This document shows positions 10,822-20,018 of a stretch of DNA of 64,000 nt, one piece after another (within the stretch, counting starts at the first letter, position 1; every line of letters begins with the position of its first letter). The position numbers were made by a program, and so were the translations under genes. The DNA lies in contig NZ_BAAAPK010000001.1 of the NCBI RefSeq assembly GCF_039531105.1, positions 806,001 through 870,000 of the forward strand, in the 5' to 3' direction. This DNA comes from Microbacterium lacus. Its GTDB lineage: Bacteria; Actinomycetota; Actinomycetes; Actinomycetales; Microbacteriaceae. A model generated the notes under the pieces. It saw only the letters and a program-made list of their open reading frames with translations, had not been told where the DNA came from and searched no databases.

Positions 10822-12144
10822 TTGTTCAGCGCCATCGCGCGGGTCTTCCGTACACCCGACCTCCGTCGGAAGATCGGCTTCACTCTGGCGATCATCGCCA
10901 TCTATCGCTTCGGCGCGCACATCCCGGCGCCGTTCGTCGACTTCCCCAACGTGCAGTCCTGCCTCCGGCAGAGCGCCGGTACCGAGGGGCTGCTGTCGTT
11001 GGTCAACCTCTTCTCGGGCGGCGCCCTGCTGCAGCTGTCGATCTTCGCGCTCGGGGTCATGCCCTACATCACCGCGACGATCATCGTGCAGCTGCTGCGC
11101 GTGGTCATCCCGCACTTCGAGACCCTCTACAAAGAGGGCCAGGCGGGCCAGTCCAAGCTCACCCAGTACACCCGTTACCTGACGATCGCGCTCGCACTGC
11201 TGCAGTCGACGACGCTCGTGACGGTCGCCCGCAGCGGCCAGCTCTTCGGCACCACCGGCATCCCCGAGTGCGAGCAGCTCCTCACGAACGACGTGTGGTG
11301 GGCGCAGCTGCTGATGATCATCACGATGACCGCCGGCACCGGCCTGATCATGTGGTTCGCCGAGCTCGTCACCGAGCGCGGCATCGGCAACGGCATGTCG
11401 ATCCTGATCTTCACCTCGATCGCGGCGGCCTTCCCCGCGTCGATGTGGGCGATCTGGCAGTCGCGTGGGTTCGAGACGTTCCTGCTGGTGCTCGCGGTCG
11501 GCATCGTCGTGGTCGCGCTCGTCGTCTTCGTCGAGCAGTCCCAGCGCCGCATCCCGGTGCAGTACGCCAAGCGCATGGTGGGCCGTCGCACGTACGGCGG
11601 CACGAACACGTACATCCCGATCAAGGTCAACATGGCCGGCGTCGTGCCCGTGATCTTCGCGTCGTCGCTCCTGTACATCCCCGCGCTGATCGCGCAGTTC
11701 AACCAGCCGCAGGCGGGCCAGGCGGCGCAGCCGTGGGTCGCGTGGATCGCGCAGTACCTCACGACCGGCGACAGCCCGCTGTACATGCTCGTGTACTTCC
11801 TGCTCATCGTCGGATTCACGTACTTCTACGTCGCGATCACGTTCAACCCGGTCGAGGTCGCCGACAACATGAAGAAGTACGGCGGCTTCATCCCCGGCAT
11901 CCGAGCGGGTCGTCCCACCGCGGAGTACCTGGACTACGTGCTCACGCGCATCACGCTGCCCGGTTCGCTGTACCTCGGCTTCATCGCCCTGCTCCCGCTC
12001 ATCGCCCTGGCGGCGGTCGGCGCGAACCAGAACTTCCCGTTCGGCGGCGCCTCGATCCTCATCATCGTCGGTGTCGGTCTCGAGACCGTGAAGCAGATCG
12101 ACGCGCAGCTCCAGCAGCGCCACTACGAAGGGCTCCTCCGATGA
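10822..12144 (+). CDS. secY: Preprotein translocase subunit SecY
   Basis: 440 residues, standard SecY with ten predicted membrane helices. The TTG start at 10822 is preceded by CTGGAGG (10808-10814) at good spacing and gives the family N terminus (FSAIARVFRTPDLRRKI). Conserved blocks include IFALGVMPYITATIIVQLL, the GIGNGMSILIF region and GYTPGIRPG-like FIPGIRAGRPTAEYL. It is the channel of the Sec translocon. adk overlaps its 3' end by 4 nt. Confidence 0.97.
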   Translation: MFSAIARVFRTPDLRRKIGFTLAIIAIYRFGAHIPAPFVDFPNVQSCLRQSAGTEGLLSLVNLFSGGALLQLSIFALGVMPYITATIIVQLLRVVIPHFETLYKEGQAGQSKLTQYTRYLTIALALLQSTTLVTVARSGQLFGTTGIPECEQLLTNDVWWAQLLMIITMTAGTGLIMWFAELVTERGIGNGMSILIFTSIAAAFPASMWAIWQSRGFETFLLVLAVGIVVVALVVFVEQSQRRIPVQYAKRMVGRRTYGGTNTYIPIKVNMAGVVPVIFASSLLYIPALIAQFNQPQAGQAAQPWVAWIAQYLTTGDSPLYMLVYFLLIVGFTYFYVAITFNPVEVADNMKKYGGFIPGIRAGRPTAEYLDYVLTRITLPGSLYLGFIALLPLIALAAVGANQNFPFGGASILIIVGVGLETVKQIDAQLQQRHYEGLLR

Positions 12145-12734
12145 CGCGTCTCCTCATCGTCGGCCCGCAGGGCTCGGGCAAGGGCACGCAGGGCGTGCGC
12201 ATCGCCGAGGCGTACGGCATCCCCGCGATCTCCACGGGCGACATGTTCCGCGCGGCGGTCAAGAGCGGCTCCGAGCTCGGCACGAAGGTGACCGAGATCA
12301 TCGAGGCCGGCAATCTCGTCCCGGACGAGCTGACGAGCGCCGTCGTGCGCGATCGCCTCTCGCAGTCGGATGCCGAGGGCGGCTTCCTGCTCGACGGCTA
12401 CCCCCGCAACCTCGGCCAGGTCGCCGACCTCGATGCGTTCCTCGGTGGACGCGGCGAGAAGCTCGACGCCGTGATCGAGCTCGTCGTGCCGCGCGCGGAG
12501 AGCATCGAGCGCCTCACGCTGCGCGCGAAGGAGCAGGGGCGCACGGACGACACCGAGCAGGTCATCGAGAACCGCCTGGCGATCTACGAGCGCGAGACCG
12601 CTCCGATCCTGGATGTCTACCGCGCGCAGGGCATCGCGCTCGAGGTCGACGGCGTCGGTTCGCTCGATGAGATCACCGCCCGCGTCATCGCCGCCCTCGA
12701 GGGTCACGGTCTGACGCGCTCCGCCGCCGCGTGA
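12141..12734 (+). CDS. adk: Adenylate kinase (short form)
   Basis: 197 residues. P-loop GPQGSGKGTQ at residues 8-17, NMP-binding ISTGDMFRAA, and LLDGYPRNLGQ. The segment between the kinase core and RLAIYERET is short, with no zinc-binding LID insertion, so this is the short actinobacterial form. It interconverts ATP+AMP and 2 ADP. The ATG overlaps the end of secY (ATGACG) and its stop overlaps map. Confidence 0.96.
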   Translation: MTRLLIVGPQGSGKGTQGVRIAEAYGIPAISTGDMFRAAVKSGSELGTKVTEIIEAGNLVPDELTSAVVRDRLSQSDAEGGFLLDGYPRNLGQVADLDAFLGGRGEKLDAVIELVVPRAESIERLTLRAKEQGRTDDTEQVIENRLAIYERETAPILDVYRAQGIALEVDGVGSLDEITARVIAALEGHGLTRSAAA

Positions 12735-13576
12735 GTCCGCTGCTGCCGGGGCGCCGGTCGATCTACAAGACGCCGGCGCAGCTGCGCGCGATGATCGAGC
12801 CCGGGCTCATCACCGCTGCCGCCCTCGACGCCGCCCGGGCGCTCATCGCCCCGGGGGTCACCACGCTCGAACTGGACGCAGCGGCATCCGAGGTCATCGT
12901 CGCCCGCGGCGCGATCTCGAACTTCCAGATGGTGCGCGGCTACCGCCACACCGTGTGCACGTCGGTGAACGAGCAGGTCGTGCACGGTATCCCGTCCGGC
13001 CGCGTCCTCGAACCCGGCGACATCGTGTCGGTGGATGCCGGGGCGGAGCTGCGCGGCTGGAACGGCGACTCTGCCTTCACGTTCGTCGTGCCCGATGACA
13101 CGCGTCCTGAGCTCGTCGCGGAGCGCGAGGAGCTCTCCCGCGTGACCGAGGGGTCGCTGTGGGCGGGGATCGCGGCGCTCGCGACCGCGTCGCACCTCGG
13201 CGAGGTGGGCGCCGCCATCCAGGACCACATCGACGCGTCGGGCCACGGGTACGGCATCCTCCGCGAGTACGTCGGCCACGGCATCGGGCGGAAGATGCAC
13301 GAGTCGCCCTCGGTGTTCAACTACCGCACACCCGACCGCGGCGCCGAAGTGCGCCCCGGCCTCGCGGTCGCGATCGAGCCGATGGTCGTGATCGGCGACC
13401 AGGCGACGTTCGTGGAGGACGACGACTGGACCGTGTCGACCCTCGACGGCACAGCCGGCTCACACTGGGAACATAGCGTCGCCGTGCATGATGACGGTAT
13501 CTGGGTGCTCACCGCGCCCGACGGCGGCGCAGCGGGCCTGGCGCCGTTCGGCATCACCCCGCGCGAGATCGGATAG
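12731..13576 (+). CDS. map: Methionine aminopeptidase, type I
   Basis: 281 residues, GTG start in a GTGA overlap with adk. The metal ligands of M24A peptidases are visible: two Asp in SVDAGAELRGWNGDSAF, His in GHGIGRKMHESP, Glu in AIEPMVVIG and Glu in WEHSVAVHDDG. It removes N-terminal Met from nascent proteins. The secY-adk-map order is classical. The next gene follows after 8 bp. Confidence 0.96.
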   Translation: MSPLLPGRRSIYKTPAQLRAMIEPGLITAAALDAARALIAPGVTTLELDAAASEVIVARGAISNFQMVRGYRHTVCTSVNEQVVHGIPSGRVLEPGDIVSVDAGAELRGWNGDSAFTFVVPDDTRPELVAEREELSRVTEGSLWAGIAALATASHLGEVGAAIQDHIDASGHGYGILREYVGHGIGRKMHESPSVFNYRTPDRGAEVRPGLAVAIEPMVVIGDQATFVEDDDWTVSTLDGTAGSHWEHSVAVHDDGIWVLTAPDGGAAGLAPFGITPREIG

Positions 13577-13584
13577 GAACCTCC

Positions 13585-14274
13585 ATGGCAGCCCCTGCAC
13601 GCAAGACGAACTGGTTCGCGATCTGGGTGAGTGTCGCCGTGGTCGTGCTGCTGGTCGCGGTCGCCGGTCTCGTGGTGTGGATGAACAACACCGCCACCGC
13701 ACCCGACCCGGTCAACACACCGGACGCCGCCGTCATCAACCAGGAGACCGGTGCGATCACCGTCGGCGACGGCGCGGGGACGATGGACACGTACATCGAC
13801 TTCATGTGCCCGGTGTGCAACCAGTTCGAGCAGGCGTACGGCGAGGCGATCCAGTCGCTCGTGGACGACGGCACGATCACCCTGAACATCCACCCGATCT
13901 CGATCCTGGACCGCGCGTCGCAGGGCACCGAGTACTCCACGCGCGCGGCGAGCGCGATGTACTGCGTCGCGGCTGCCGACGGATCGGCCGCGGTGCCGTT
14001 CATGCAGGCGATGTACGCCAATCAGCCCGCCGAGGGATCGACCGGGCTGACCGACGAGCAGATCCTGGCGATCGCCGCCGGTGTCGGCGTCACGGGCATC
14101 GACTCGTGCGTGAACGACGGCACCTATAAGGGCTACGTCACGGCGATGACCGAGAAGACCCCCGTCGCGCCGAGCGCACAGGGGATCGGCACGCCGACCA
14201 TCGCGATCAACGGTCAGGTCATCGACAACTCCTCGCTGCCGGCGCCCGCCGACCTGGCGACGCTGTTCCAGTAG
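13585..14274 (+). CDS. Membrane-anchored DsbA-like thioredoxin-fold protein
   Basis: 229 residues. Residues 11-33 form a single N-terminal membrane anchor (WFAIWVSVAVVVLLVAVAGL). The extracytoplasmic part has a thioredoxin_4/DsbA arrangement: DFMCPVCNQFEQAYG gives a CPVC active site near residue 73, and GIGTPTIAINGQVID supplies the cis-Pro loop. It probably oxidises or isomerises exported thiols. It is 8 bp after map and likely cotranscribed. The infA promoter starts 24 bp past its stop. Confidence 0.85.
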   Translation: MAAPARKTNWFAIWVSVAVVVLLVAVAGLVVWMNNTATAPDPVNTPDAAVINQETGAITVGDGAGTMDTYIDFMCPVCNQFEQAYGEAIQSLVDDGTITLNIHPISILDRASQGTEYSTRAASAMYCVAAADGSAAVPFMQAMYANQPAEGSTGLTDEQILAIAAGVGVTGIDSCVNDGTYKGYVTAMTEKTPVAPSAQGIGTPTIAINGQVIDNSSLPAPADLATLFQ

Positions 14275-14298
14275 GGCGGGAACCGCGACACGCCCGGT

Positions 14299-14327
14299 TT
14301 GCCGGGTGCTGCAATATCACGTATGCT
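14299..14327 (+). promoter_or_regulatory. Promoter of the infA-rpmJ-rpsM-rpsK-rpoA-rplQ operon
   Basis: TTGCCG (14299-14304), a 17-bp spacer and TATGCT (14322-14327). Just upstream, GCGACACGCCCG repeats the word found beside the S10 promoter; the shared block spans roughly 14279-14303 and 681-705. About 94 nt of leader precede infA. Confidence 0.75.
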
Positions 14328-14420
14328 TGATCTTTGGTGCGTTATGCCTTATCGGCGTGTCTGCGCACCGACTCCCACCCAAACCGCAGACCGACCGGTC
14401 TGCTGAGCGTTAGCGAGTGT

Positions 14421-14642
14421 ATGGCGAAGAAAGACGGTGTCATCGAGATCGAAGGCGTGATCTCCGAGGCCCTGCCCAACGCGATGTTCCGCGTCGAGCT
14501 GAGCAACGGGCACAAAGTCCTCGCCACGATCTCGGGCAAGATGCGGCAGAACTACATCCGCATCATTCCGGAGGACCGCGTCGTCGTGGAGCTGAGCCCC
14601 TACGACCTCACCCGCGGCCGCATCGTCTACCGCTACCGCTAG
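14421..14642 (+). CDS. infA: Translation initiation factor IF-1
   Basis: 73 residues, exact family length. [20 protein letters not shown] and the end [16 protein letters not shown] are invariant-type IF-1 sequence (OB fold). It binds the 30S A site during initiation. ATG 14421 gives the conserved start; upstream in-frame codons would add an unrelated leader. Confidence 0.98.
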   Translation: MAKKDGVIEIEGVISEALPNAMFRVELSNGHKVLATISGKMRQNYIRIIPEDRVVVELSPYDLTRGRIVYRYR

Positions 14643-14706
14643 GCCGGTCGAGAAGTAACACCCCAGGCTCCGGCCTGCCCGGTGAAGACAGCGAACAGGA
14701 AACATC

Positions 14707-14823
14707 ATGAAGGTCAACCCCAGCGTCAAGCCCATCTGCGATCACTGCAAGGTGATCCGCCGTCACGGCGTCGTCATGGTCATCTGCAAGTCGAACCCGC
14801 GCCACAAGCAGCGCCAGGGCTAG
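14707..14823 (+). CDS. rpmJ: 50S ribosomal protein L36 (zinc-binding form)
   Basis: 38 residues: [20 protein letters not shown], then a third Cys (VICKSN) and His in the RHKQRQG tail. The C-x2-C...C...H zinc ribbon is intact. It is located between infA and rpsM as in most bacteria. Confidence 0.97.
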   Translation: MKVNPSVKPICDHCKVIRRHGVVMVICKSNPRHKQRQG

Positions 14824-14835
14824 TCCACAGATTTC

Positions 14836-14867
14836 GTTCCGGATGCCGGTGCCCCGGCATCCGGAAC
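14836..14867. other. Perfect hairpin between rpmJ and rpsM
   Basis: GTTCCGGATGCCGG (14836-14849) pairs with its exact complement at 14854-14867 around a TGCC loop, 12 bp after the rpmJ stop. No U-tract follows. It may attenuate or serve as an mRNA processing/stability site within the operon. Confidence 0.6.
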
Positions 14868-14985
14868 ATCACACAACTGAACACACACTCGGCAGGACCA
14901 GAACCTCTTCGGAGGGGACACCTCGGGCTGGAGGCCCGGGCACCGGCTCTGCTCCACACCTCCACTTCACTCTCAGGAGAACCGC

Positions 14986-15360
14986 ATGGCACGTCTTGCC
15001 GGCGTTGACATCCCGCGCGACAAGCGCGTGGTGATCGCCCTCACGTACATCTACGGCGTTGGTCCGAACCGCTCGAAGGACATCCTCGCAGCGACCGAGA
15101 TCAGCCCCGACATCCGGGTCAAGGACCTCACGGACGACCAGCTCATCGCGCTGCGCGACCACATCGAGGGGACCTACAAGGTGGAGGGTGACCTGCGCCG
15201 CGAGGTCGCCGCCGACATCCGCCGCAAGGTCGAGATCGGCTCGTACCAGGGCCTGCGTCACCGCCGCGGCCTTCCCGTGCACGGTCAGCGCACGAAGACC
15301 AACGCCCGCACCCGCAAGGGACCCAAGCGCACCGTCGCCGGCAAGAAGAAGGCGCGCTAA
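14986..15360 (+). CDS. rpsM: 30S ribosomal protein S13
   Basis: 124 residues. [20 protein letters not shown] and the C-terminal [20 protein letters not shown] are classical S13, a 30S head protein contacting P-site tRNA and the 50S A-site finger. It is preceded by a 162-bp gap containing the hairpin at 14836 and a CTCTCAGGAGAACCGC ribosome-binding region. Confidence 0.98.
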   Translation: MARLAGVDIPRDKRVVIALTYIYGVGPNRSKDILAATEISPDIRVKDLTDDQLIALRDHIEGTYKVEGDLRREVAADIRRKVEIGSYQGLRHRRGLPVHGQRTKTNARTRKGPKRTVAGKKKAR

Positions 15361-15389
15361 GCGCGGCCCCGGTTTAGGAGAACCAGAAC

Positions 15390-15788
15390 ATGGCACAGGC
15401 CAAGACCGCCGCGCGCAAGCCGCGTCGCAAGGAAAAGAAGAACATCGCGCTGGGCCAGGCCCACATCAAGTCGACGTTCAACAACACGATCGTCTCGATC
15501 ACCGACCCCGCCGGCGCTGTCATCAGCTGGGCGTCCTCGGGCGGCGTGGGCTTCAAGGGCTCGCGCAAGTCGACGCCGTACGCGGCCGGCATGGCTGCGG
15601 AGTCCGCCGCCCGCCAGGCGCAGGAGCACGGCGTGAAGAAGGTCGACGTCTTCGTGAAGGGTCCGGGTTCGGGCCGCGAGACCGCGATCCGTTCCCTCCA
15701 GGCCGCCGGCCTCGAGGTGGGCTCCATCAACGATGTGACGCCGCAGGCGCACAACGGATGCCGCCCGCCCAAGCGCCGCCGCGTCTGA
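15390..15788 (+). CDS. rpsK: 30S ribosomal protein S11
   Basis: 132 residues. [19 protein letters not shown] and the C-terminal [17 protein letters not shown] are diagnostic. S11 lies on the 30S platform near the E site. GGAG is well placed before the ATG. No rpsD follows; rpoA is next after a 173-bp spacer, as in many relatives where rpsD is elsewhere. Confidence 0.98.
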   Translation: MAQAKTAARKPRRKEKKNIALGQAHIKSTFNNTIVSITDPAGAVISWASSGGVGFKGSRKSTPYAAGMAAESAARQAQEHGVKKVDVFVKGPGSGRETAIRSLQAAGLEVGSINDVTPQAHNGCRPPKRRRV

Positions 15789-15794
15789 CGCACT

Positions 15795-15847
15795 CCGCTG
15801 CGCCGGTCTGCTCGCGCCCGTTTCGGCTCGAGCAGGCCGCGCAGCGG
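15795..15847. terminator. Large imperfect hairpin between rpsK and rpoA
   Basis: Sequences at 15795-15813 and 15829-15847 pair over about 17 of 19 positions around a CGTTTCGG-type loop, just after the rpsK stop. It could attenuate transcription into rpoA. No convincing promoter was seen between it and rpoA, so read-through is assumed. Confidence 0.5.
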
Positions 15848-15961
15848 TCATCATGCACGCCGGATGCCGCGCCGCCTGGCTGACGGCATCCCGAAGACAA
15901 CTCAACACTCTCACCCATTGCACGTGTCATATAGCGGATACGTGATCGAAAGGAACACATA

Positions 15962-16951
15962 GTGCTCATCGCACAGCGTCCCACTCTGACCGAGGAGAAG
16001 ATCGGCGAGTTCCGCAGCCGGTTCATCATCGAGCCGCTGGAGCCCGGTTTCGGTTACACGATCGGCAACGCGCTGCGTCGCAGCCTGCTCTCGTCGATCC
16101 CCGGCGCAGCCGTCACCAGCATCCGAATCGACGGCGTCCAGCACGAGTTCAGCACGATCCCCGGCGTGAAGGAAGACGTCACCGAGATCATCCTGAACAT
16201 CAAGCAGCTCGTCGTCTCGAGCGAGCGCGATGAGCCCATCACCGCGTACCTGCGCAAGACGGGTGCCGGCGAGGTCACGGCCGCCGACATCTCCGCCCCC
16301 GCCGGCGTCGAGGTGCACAACCCCGAGCTCGTGATCGCGACCCTGAACGACACCGCGAAGTTCGAGCTCGAGCTCACGATCGAGCGCGGCCGCGGCTACG
16401 TCTCGGCGACGCAGAACCGCAACGAGTACGCCGAGTCGGGTCAGATCCCGATCGACTCGATCTACTCGCCGGTCCTCAAGGTCAGCTACCGCGTCGACGC
16501 CACCCGTGCCGGTGAGCGCACCGACTTCGACAAGCTCGTCCTGGACGTCGAGACGAAGAACTCGCTCGCCCCGCGCGACGCCGTCGCGTCGGCCGGTCGC
16601 ACGCTCACCGAGCTGTTCGGCCTCGCCCGCGAGCTGAACGTCGAGGCCGAGGGCATCGAGATCGGCCCCGCGCCGGTCGAGACCGTCCTCTCCAACGAGC
16701 TGTCGATGCCGATCGAGGACCTGGACCTGTCGGTCCGCTCCTACAACTGCCTCAAGCGCGAGGGCATCAACACCGTGTCGGAGCTCGTCGCCCTGTCGGA
16801 GACGCAGCTGATGAACATCCGCAACTTCGGTCAGAAGTCGGTCGACGAGGTGCGCGACAAGCTCATCTCGCTCGGCCTGTCGCTGAAGGACTCGGTCCCC
16901 GGGTTCGACGGTGCGCACTTCTACGGCGGATACGACGACGAGACCGTCTGA
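15962..16951 (+). CDS. rpoA: RNA polymerase subunit alpha
   Basis: 329 residues. GTG start after GAAAGGAACACATA. The N-terminal domain has [20 protein letters not shown] and [16 protein letters not shown] for dimerisation. The C-terminal domain has [19 protein letters not shown] and [14 protein letters not shown], the helix-hairpin-helix that binds UP elements and activators. Located between rpsK and rplQ as usual. Confidence 0.98.
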   Translation: MLIAQRPTLTEEKIGEFRSRFIIEPLEPGFGYTIGNALRRSLLSSIPGAAVTSIRIDGVQHEFSTIPGVKEDVTEIILNIKQLVVSSERDEPITAYLRKTGAGEVTAADISAPAGVEVHNPELVIATLNDTAKFELELTIERGRGYVSATQNRNEYAESGQIPIDSIYSPVLKVSYRVDATRAGERTDFDKLVLDVETKNSLAPRDAVASAGRTLTELFGLARELNVEAEGIEIGPAPVETVLSNELSMPIEDLDLSVRSYNCLKREGINTVSELVALSETQLMNIRNFGQKSVDEVRDKLISLGLSLKDSVPGFDGAHFYGGYDDETV

Positions 16952-16991
16952 GTTTCGGCTTTCGACCTTTAAGACACTGGAGTAACTGAGA

Positions 16992-17561
16992 ATGCCCAAG
17001 CCCACGAAGGGTCCCCGCCTCGGCGGCGGTCCGGCCCACGAGCGCCTGCTGCTTGCGAACCTCGCCGCGGCGCTGTTCACGCACAAGTCCATCAAGACGA
17101 CCGAGACCAAGGCCAAGCGCCTGCGTCCGCTCGCCGAGCGCCTCATCACGTTCGCCAAGCGCGGCGACCTGCACGCCCGTCGCCGGGTGCTGTCGGTCAT
17201 CGGTGACAAGGAAGTCGTGCACGTCCTGTTCACCGAGATCGCGCCGCTGGTCGCGGACCGTGAGGGCGGCTACACCCGCATCACCAAGGTCGGCAACCGC
17301 AAGGGCGACAACGCGCCCATGGCCGTCATCGAGCTCGTGCTCGAGCCGGTGAGCCCGAAGCCGAAGAGCGCGAAGAAGTCGGCTGTCGCCGCTCCTGCTG
17401 CTGCTCCGGTCGCGGCGGAGGAGGCTCCGGCCGACGAGGCTGTGGCTTCGGAGGAGGCTCCGGCCGACGAGGCCGCCGCCGATGCCGGTGCAGAGTCGCC
17501 CGAGGAGGGCGCGGCGGCCCAGGCTGCCGCCGACGACGCGGTCGTCGAAGAGAAGGCCTGA
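16992..17561 (+). CDS. rplQ: 50S ribosomal protein L17 with acidic Ala-rich tail
   Basis: 189 residues; the L17 core is about 120. The core runs from [20 protein letters not shown] to [11 protein letters not shown]. From about residue 125 there is an Ala/Glu-rich tail with two near-identical EEAPADEA repeats, opposite in charge to the Lys-rich extensions of S17, L29 and L15 in this operon. Last gene of the alpha section; a strong hairpin follows. Confidence 0.96.
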   Translation: MPKPTKGPRLGGGPAHERLLLANLAAALFTHKSIKTTETKAKRLRPLAERLITFAKRGDLHARRRVLSVIGDKEVVHVLFTEIAPLVADREGGYTRITKVGNRKGDNAPMAVIELVLEPVSPKPKSAKKSAVAAPAAAPVAAEEAPADEAVASEEAPADEAAADAGAESPEEGAAAQAAADDAVVEEKA

Positions 17562-17582
17562 CCCTCTCGCACCTGCTGTTCC

Positions 17583-17620
17583 CGAGACCCGCGCCCCCGA
17601 GGGGCGCGGGTCTCGTGCTT
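17583..17620 (+). terminator. Terminator after rplQ
   Basis: CGAGACCCGCGCCCC (17583-17597) pairs perfectly over 15 bp with 17601-17615 around a 3-nt loop, followed by TGCTTTC. It lies 22 bp after the rplQ stop and ends the ribosomal superoperon. Confidence 0.85.
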
Positions 17621-17649
17621 TCGGGCGGCTTGGTCGGCGCCGCCGATCG

Positions 17650-17770
17650 CTCGCGGCACGTGCTTGAACTCGCGGCCCGCCATGCAGCACGTGCCGCGAG
17701 GACGGCGACGGGCCGGGACGCGGGGGTCCGCGCGGTGCAGCACGTGCCGCGAGGCGGCGACGGGCCGGGA
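17650..17770. repeat. REP-like palindromic element, left of AbiEi-like gene
   Basis: CTCGCGGCACGTGC (17650-17663) and its exact complement (17687-17700) form an inverted pair; a third right arm is at 17740-17753, followed both times by a GGCGACGGGCCGGGA tail. A related element, including the GGCCCGC centre, lies in the same orientation at 18876-18940 on the other side of the gene 17797-18762. Confidence 0.8.
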
Positions 17771-17796
17771 AGGAGCATGACGAGCGGGACTCGTCA

Positions 17797-18762
17797 CTAC
17801 CGTCCGCTTCGGCGCGGCATCCGGTGTTCGCGGAGGTAGCGCTCGAAGCGCTCGCGTGAGATCGCATCGGCCCAGACCCATCTGTCGAACGAGTCGACGA
17901 GGGGTCGGAGCGCGTCTTCGCGGAGCTTCTCGCGGACGACGATGTCGGCGGGCGGTGAACCTCCGGTGTACCTCGCGCGCGTGTACTTGTGGATGCCGTC
18001 GAACTCGCCGACCTTGCGCATCGAGTGCCAGAAGAAGTCGACGTCGCGGTGGTCGCCGCGCGTGTCGGTGAACGGCACCTGCAGATCGGGCACGACGTAG
18101 CCGAGCTCGTGGATCCGCGCGCGCGAGAGCGACTCACCCGCATTCGCCGCCCGGGGGTCGCCGAACTCGATCGTCCGCACCGCCCGCGCTCGGCCGTACC
18201 GGGGTGCGGCGGCCTCGAGCGCGGCGAGCAGGTCGGCGTGCACGAGTCCGCGCCGCAGCGCGTCGTCGACCATCGCGACGGCGGCGGGGTAGGTGAGGAC
18301 CCGGACCATATCGGCGACCGTGCGTGCGAGCGTGGTCACGCGGATGCCGTCCCTCGCCTCGACCGCCGCCTCGGAGAGCGCGCCCCGGTGCGACCGGACC
18401 AGGGTCGCGCTGCTTCCGCCGCGGGCATCCGGGTCGATGACATGGAGCGCGTCCGGCCAGCTGCCGATCAAGGGGAGTCCGTGGATCGCGGCAGCGGACC
18501 AGTGGGACACGATGCGATCGAGGTCGCCGAGCATCACGGATGCACGCACGAAGAGGCGATAGCGGTCCGACGGGCGGGCAACACTCGCGGTCGGAGCGTA
18601 GGCGCCGCGACGGAGCGGCACCAGAGCGCCGCCCCGGACCAGCCTGCCGACCGCGGCGGGCGTCAGGCCCTGCTCCGCGAGGTCGCTGAAGAGGAGGACT
18701 CCGTCGCCGCGCAGGGTGGCCGCCGCAAGGCCGTCCTGGATCTGCGTGTCGGAGAGCGCCAT
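17797..18762 (-). CDS. AbiEi-like protein (winged helix plus nuclease-like C-terminal domain)
   Basis: 321 residues from MALSDTQIQDGL. Residues about 20-65 (EQGLTPAAVGRLVRGGALVP, RRGAYAPT) form the winged-helix seen in AbiEi-type antitoxins. The middle (SAAAIHGLPLIGSWPDALHV) is the usual AbiEi core. The C-terminal VDFFWHSMRKVGEFDGIHKY has a PD-(D/E)XK-like acid/Lys pattern. DNA binding is likely; a toxin partner is absent, so an antitoxin role is not supported. Repeats flank the gene on both sides. An upstream in-frame Met (about 18 residues earlier) is possible. Confidence 0.7.
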   Translation of the reverse strand: MALSDTQIQDGLAAATLRGDGVLLFSDLAEQGLTPAAVGRLVRGGALVPLRRGAYAPTASVARPSDRYRLFVRASVMLGDLDRIVSHWSAAAIHGLPLIGSWPDALHVIDPDARGGSSATLVRSHRGALSEAAVEARDGIRVTTLARTVADMVRVLTYPAAVAMVDDALRRGLVHADLLAALEAAAPRYGRARAVRTIEFGDPRAANAGESLSRARIHELGYVVPDLQVPFTDTRGDHRDVDFFWHSMRKVGEFDGIHKYTRARYTGGSPPADIVVREKLREDALRPLVDSFDRWVWADAISRERFERYLREHRMPRRSGR

Positions 18763-18875
18763 GCGCCCGAGCGTCGCGCACCGAGCCGTCGCGGATGCGC
18801 CGGCTGACGGCATCCGTGGACGACCGCGACGCCCCGGTCGTTGGGGAGGAGCCGGCACCGCATGGCCGCGCGGCT

Positions 18876-18990
18876 CTCGCGGCACCTGCTGCGGCCCGCG
18901 GCCCGCGGTGCTGCACGTGCCGCGACGACGGCGGCGGGCCGCGAGCGAAAAGGCGGGCCGCGAGCGAAAAGGCGAGCCGCGAGCGCGCGA
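18876..18990. repeat. REP-like element and 19-bp tandem repeat, right of AbiEi-like gene
   Basis: CTCGCGGCACCTGC (18876-18889) and GCACGTGCCGCGA (18913-18925) with a GGCCCGC centre match the element at 17650. Next, GGGCCGCGAGCGAAAAGGC is repeated in tandem at 18936-18954 and 18955-18973, with a degenerate third unit. No coding sense. Confidence 0.75.
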
Positions 18991-19034
18991 GCGCGCGCAG
19001 AGACATGCGGCGACCCCCGCCCTAGGCTGGAGCG

Positions 19035-20015
19035 ATGAGCCCGACGATCCCGCAGCACCCCGAGGTGACCTTCCGGGCGGCGACCGAGGCGGACATCGAC
19101 GCGATCCACGCGGCGGTGGCCGCGGCGGACCGGGTGGACCACCCGAGCTGGGTGACACCGCGCGAGGACATCGCGGACATGTTCGAGCTCTCGCACGTGG
19201 ATCCTGCGCGCGACACACTGCTCGCGGTCCTGCCCGACGGCGAGGTCGTCGCGATGGCCCATGCGATGCTCCACCCGAACACCGCGGAAGAGCGGCATGC
19301 CTATCTGCAAGGCACCGTCCGCCCCGACCACCGGCGCCGCGGCATCGGCACCGCACTCATCGCGTGGACCTACACGCGTACGCGCGAGCTGCTCGACGAA
19401 TCGGGCTCGGACGCGCCCGCCGCGATCTACCAGTATGTCGACGAGGAGAACGCGGATGCCGCCACCCTCGGCGAACGCCTGGGCCTTGTGACCGAGCGCT
19501 GGTTCAGCTCGATGCAGCGCGATCTTGCCGAGCCCATCGACGCGCCCGCCAGGCCCGACGGTGTCGAGGTCGTGGCCTACACGCCCGACCGCGCAGAGGA
19601 TGTCCGCATCGCTCGCAACGACGCGTTCCGCGACCACTGGGGCAGCCTGCCCAGCCCGCCCGAGCGGTGGGAGCAGTTCGTGAACGGACCGTTCCTGCGG
19701 CCCGACCTGTCCACCCTCGCCCTGATCGACGGGCGGATCGTGGCGTTCTGCCTGGCTTCGGTGAACGAGGAGGACTGGGTCGCCCTCGGCGCGCCGAACA
19801 CGTACATCGACCTGATCGGCGTCGTGCGCGATCAGCGCGGTCGGCGGCTCGCTCCGCTCGTGATCGCCGGCACGCTCGAGGCGGCGCGCGCGGCCGGGCT
19901 CGAGCAGGCTGTGCTCGACGTCGACACCGAGAGCAAGACCGGCGCGAACACGCTGTACGAGCGCCTCGGGTTCACCTCGACGCACCGCCAGCAGGCGCTG
20001 GTGCAGCGGCTCTAG
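19035..20015 (+). CDS. GNAT-family acetyltransferase with two GNAT domains
   Basis: 326 residues. The N-terminal half has the acetyl-CoA loop VRPDHRRRGIGTALI (about residues 95-110). The C-terminal half has a second, weaker GNAT copy with VVRDQRGRRLAPLVIAGTL and the closing NTLYERLGFTSTHRQ. This double arrangement resembles mycothiol synthase-like or streptomycin acetyltransferase-like proteins. The substrate cannot be inferred. Convergent with the acyltransferase gene, only 3 bp apart. Confidence 0.85.
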   Translation: MSPTIPQHPEVTFRAATEADIDAIHAAVAAADRVDHPSWVTPREDIADMFELSHVDPARDTLLAVLPDGEVVAMAHAMLHPNTAEERHAYLQGTVRPDHRRRGIGTALIAWTYTRTRELLDESGSDAPAAIYQYVDEENADAATLGERLGLVTERWFSSMQRDLAEPIDAPARPDGVEVVAYTPDRAEDVRIARNDAFRDHWGSLPSPPERWEQFVNGPFLRPDLSTLALIDGRIVAFCLASVNEEDWVALGAPNTYIDLIGVVRDQRGRRLAPLVIAGTLEAARAAGLEQAVLDVDTESKTGANTLYERLGFTSTHRQQALVQRL

Positions 20016-20018
20016 AAC

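Noticed and set aside
11268..12140. Long upstream extension of adenylate kinase
   Set aside because: It is secY read in another frame; the P-loop start at 12141 matches the family.
17797..18762. Complete AbiE toxin-antitoxin system
   Set aside because: Only the AbiEi-like half is present; no AbiEii nucleotidyltransferase gene adjoins it. The nucleotidyltransferase at 43485 is a different family and far away.
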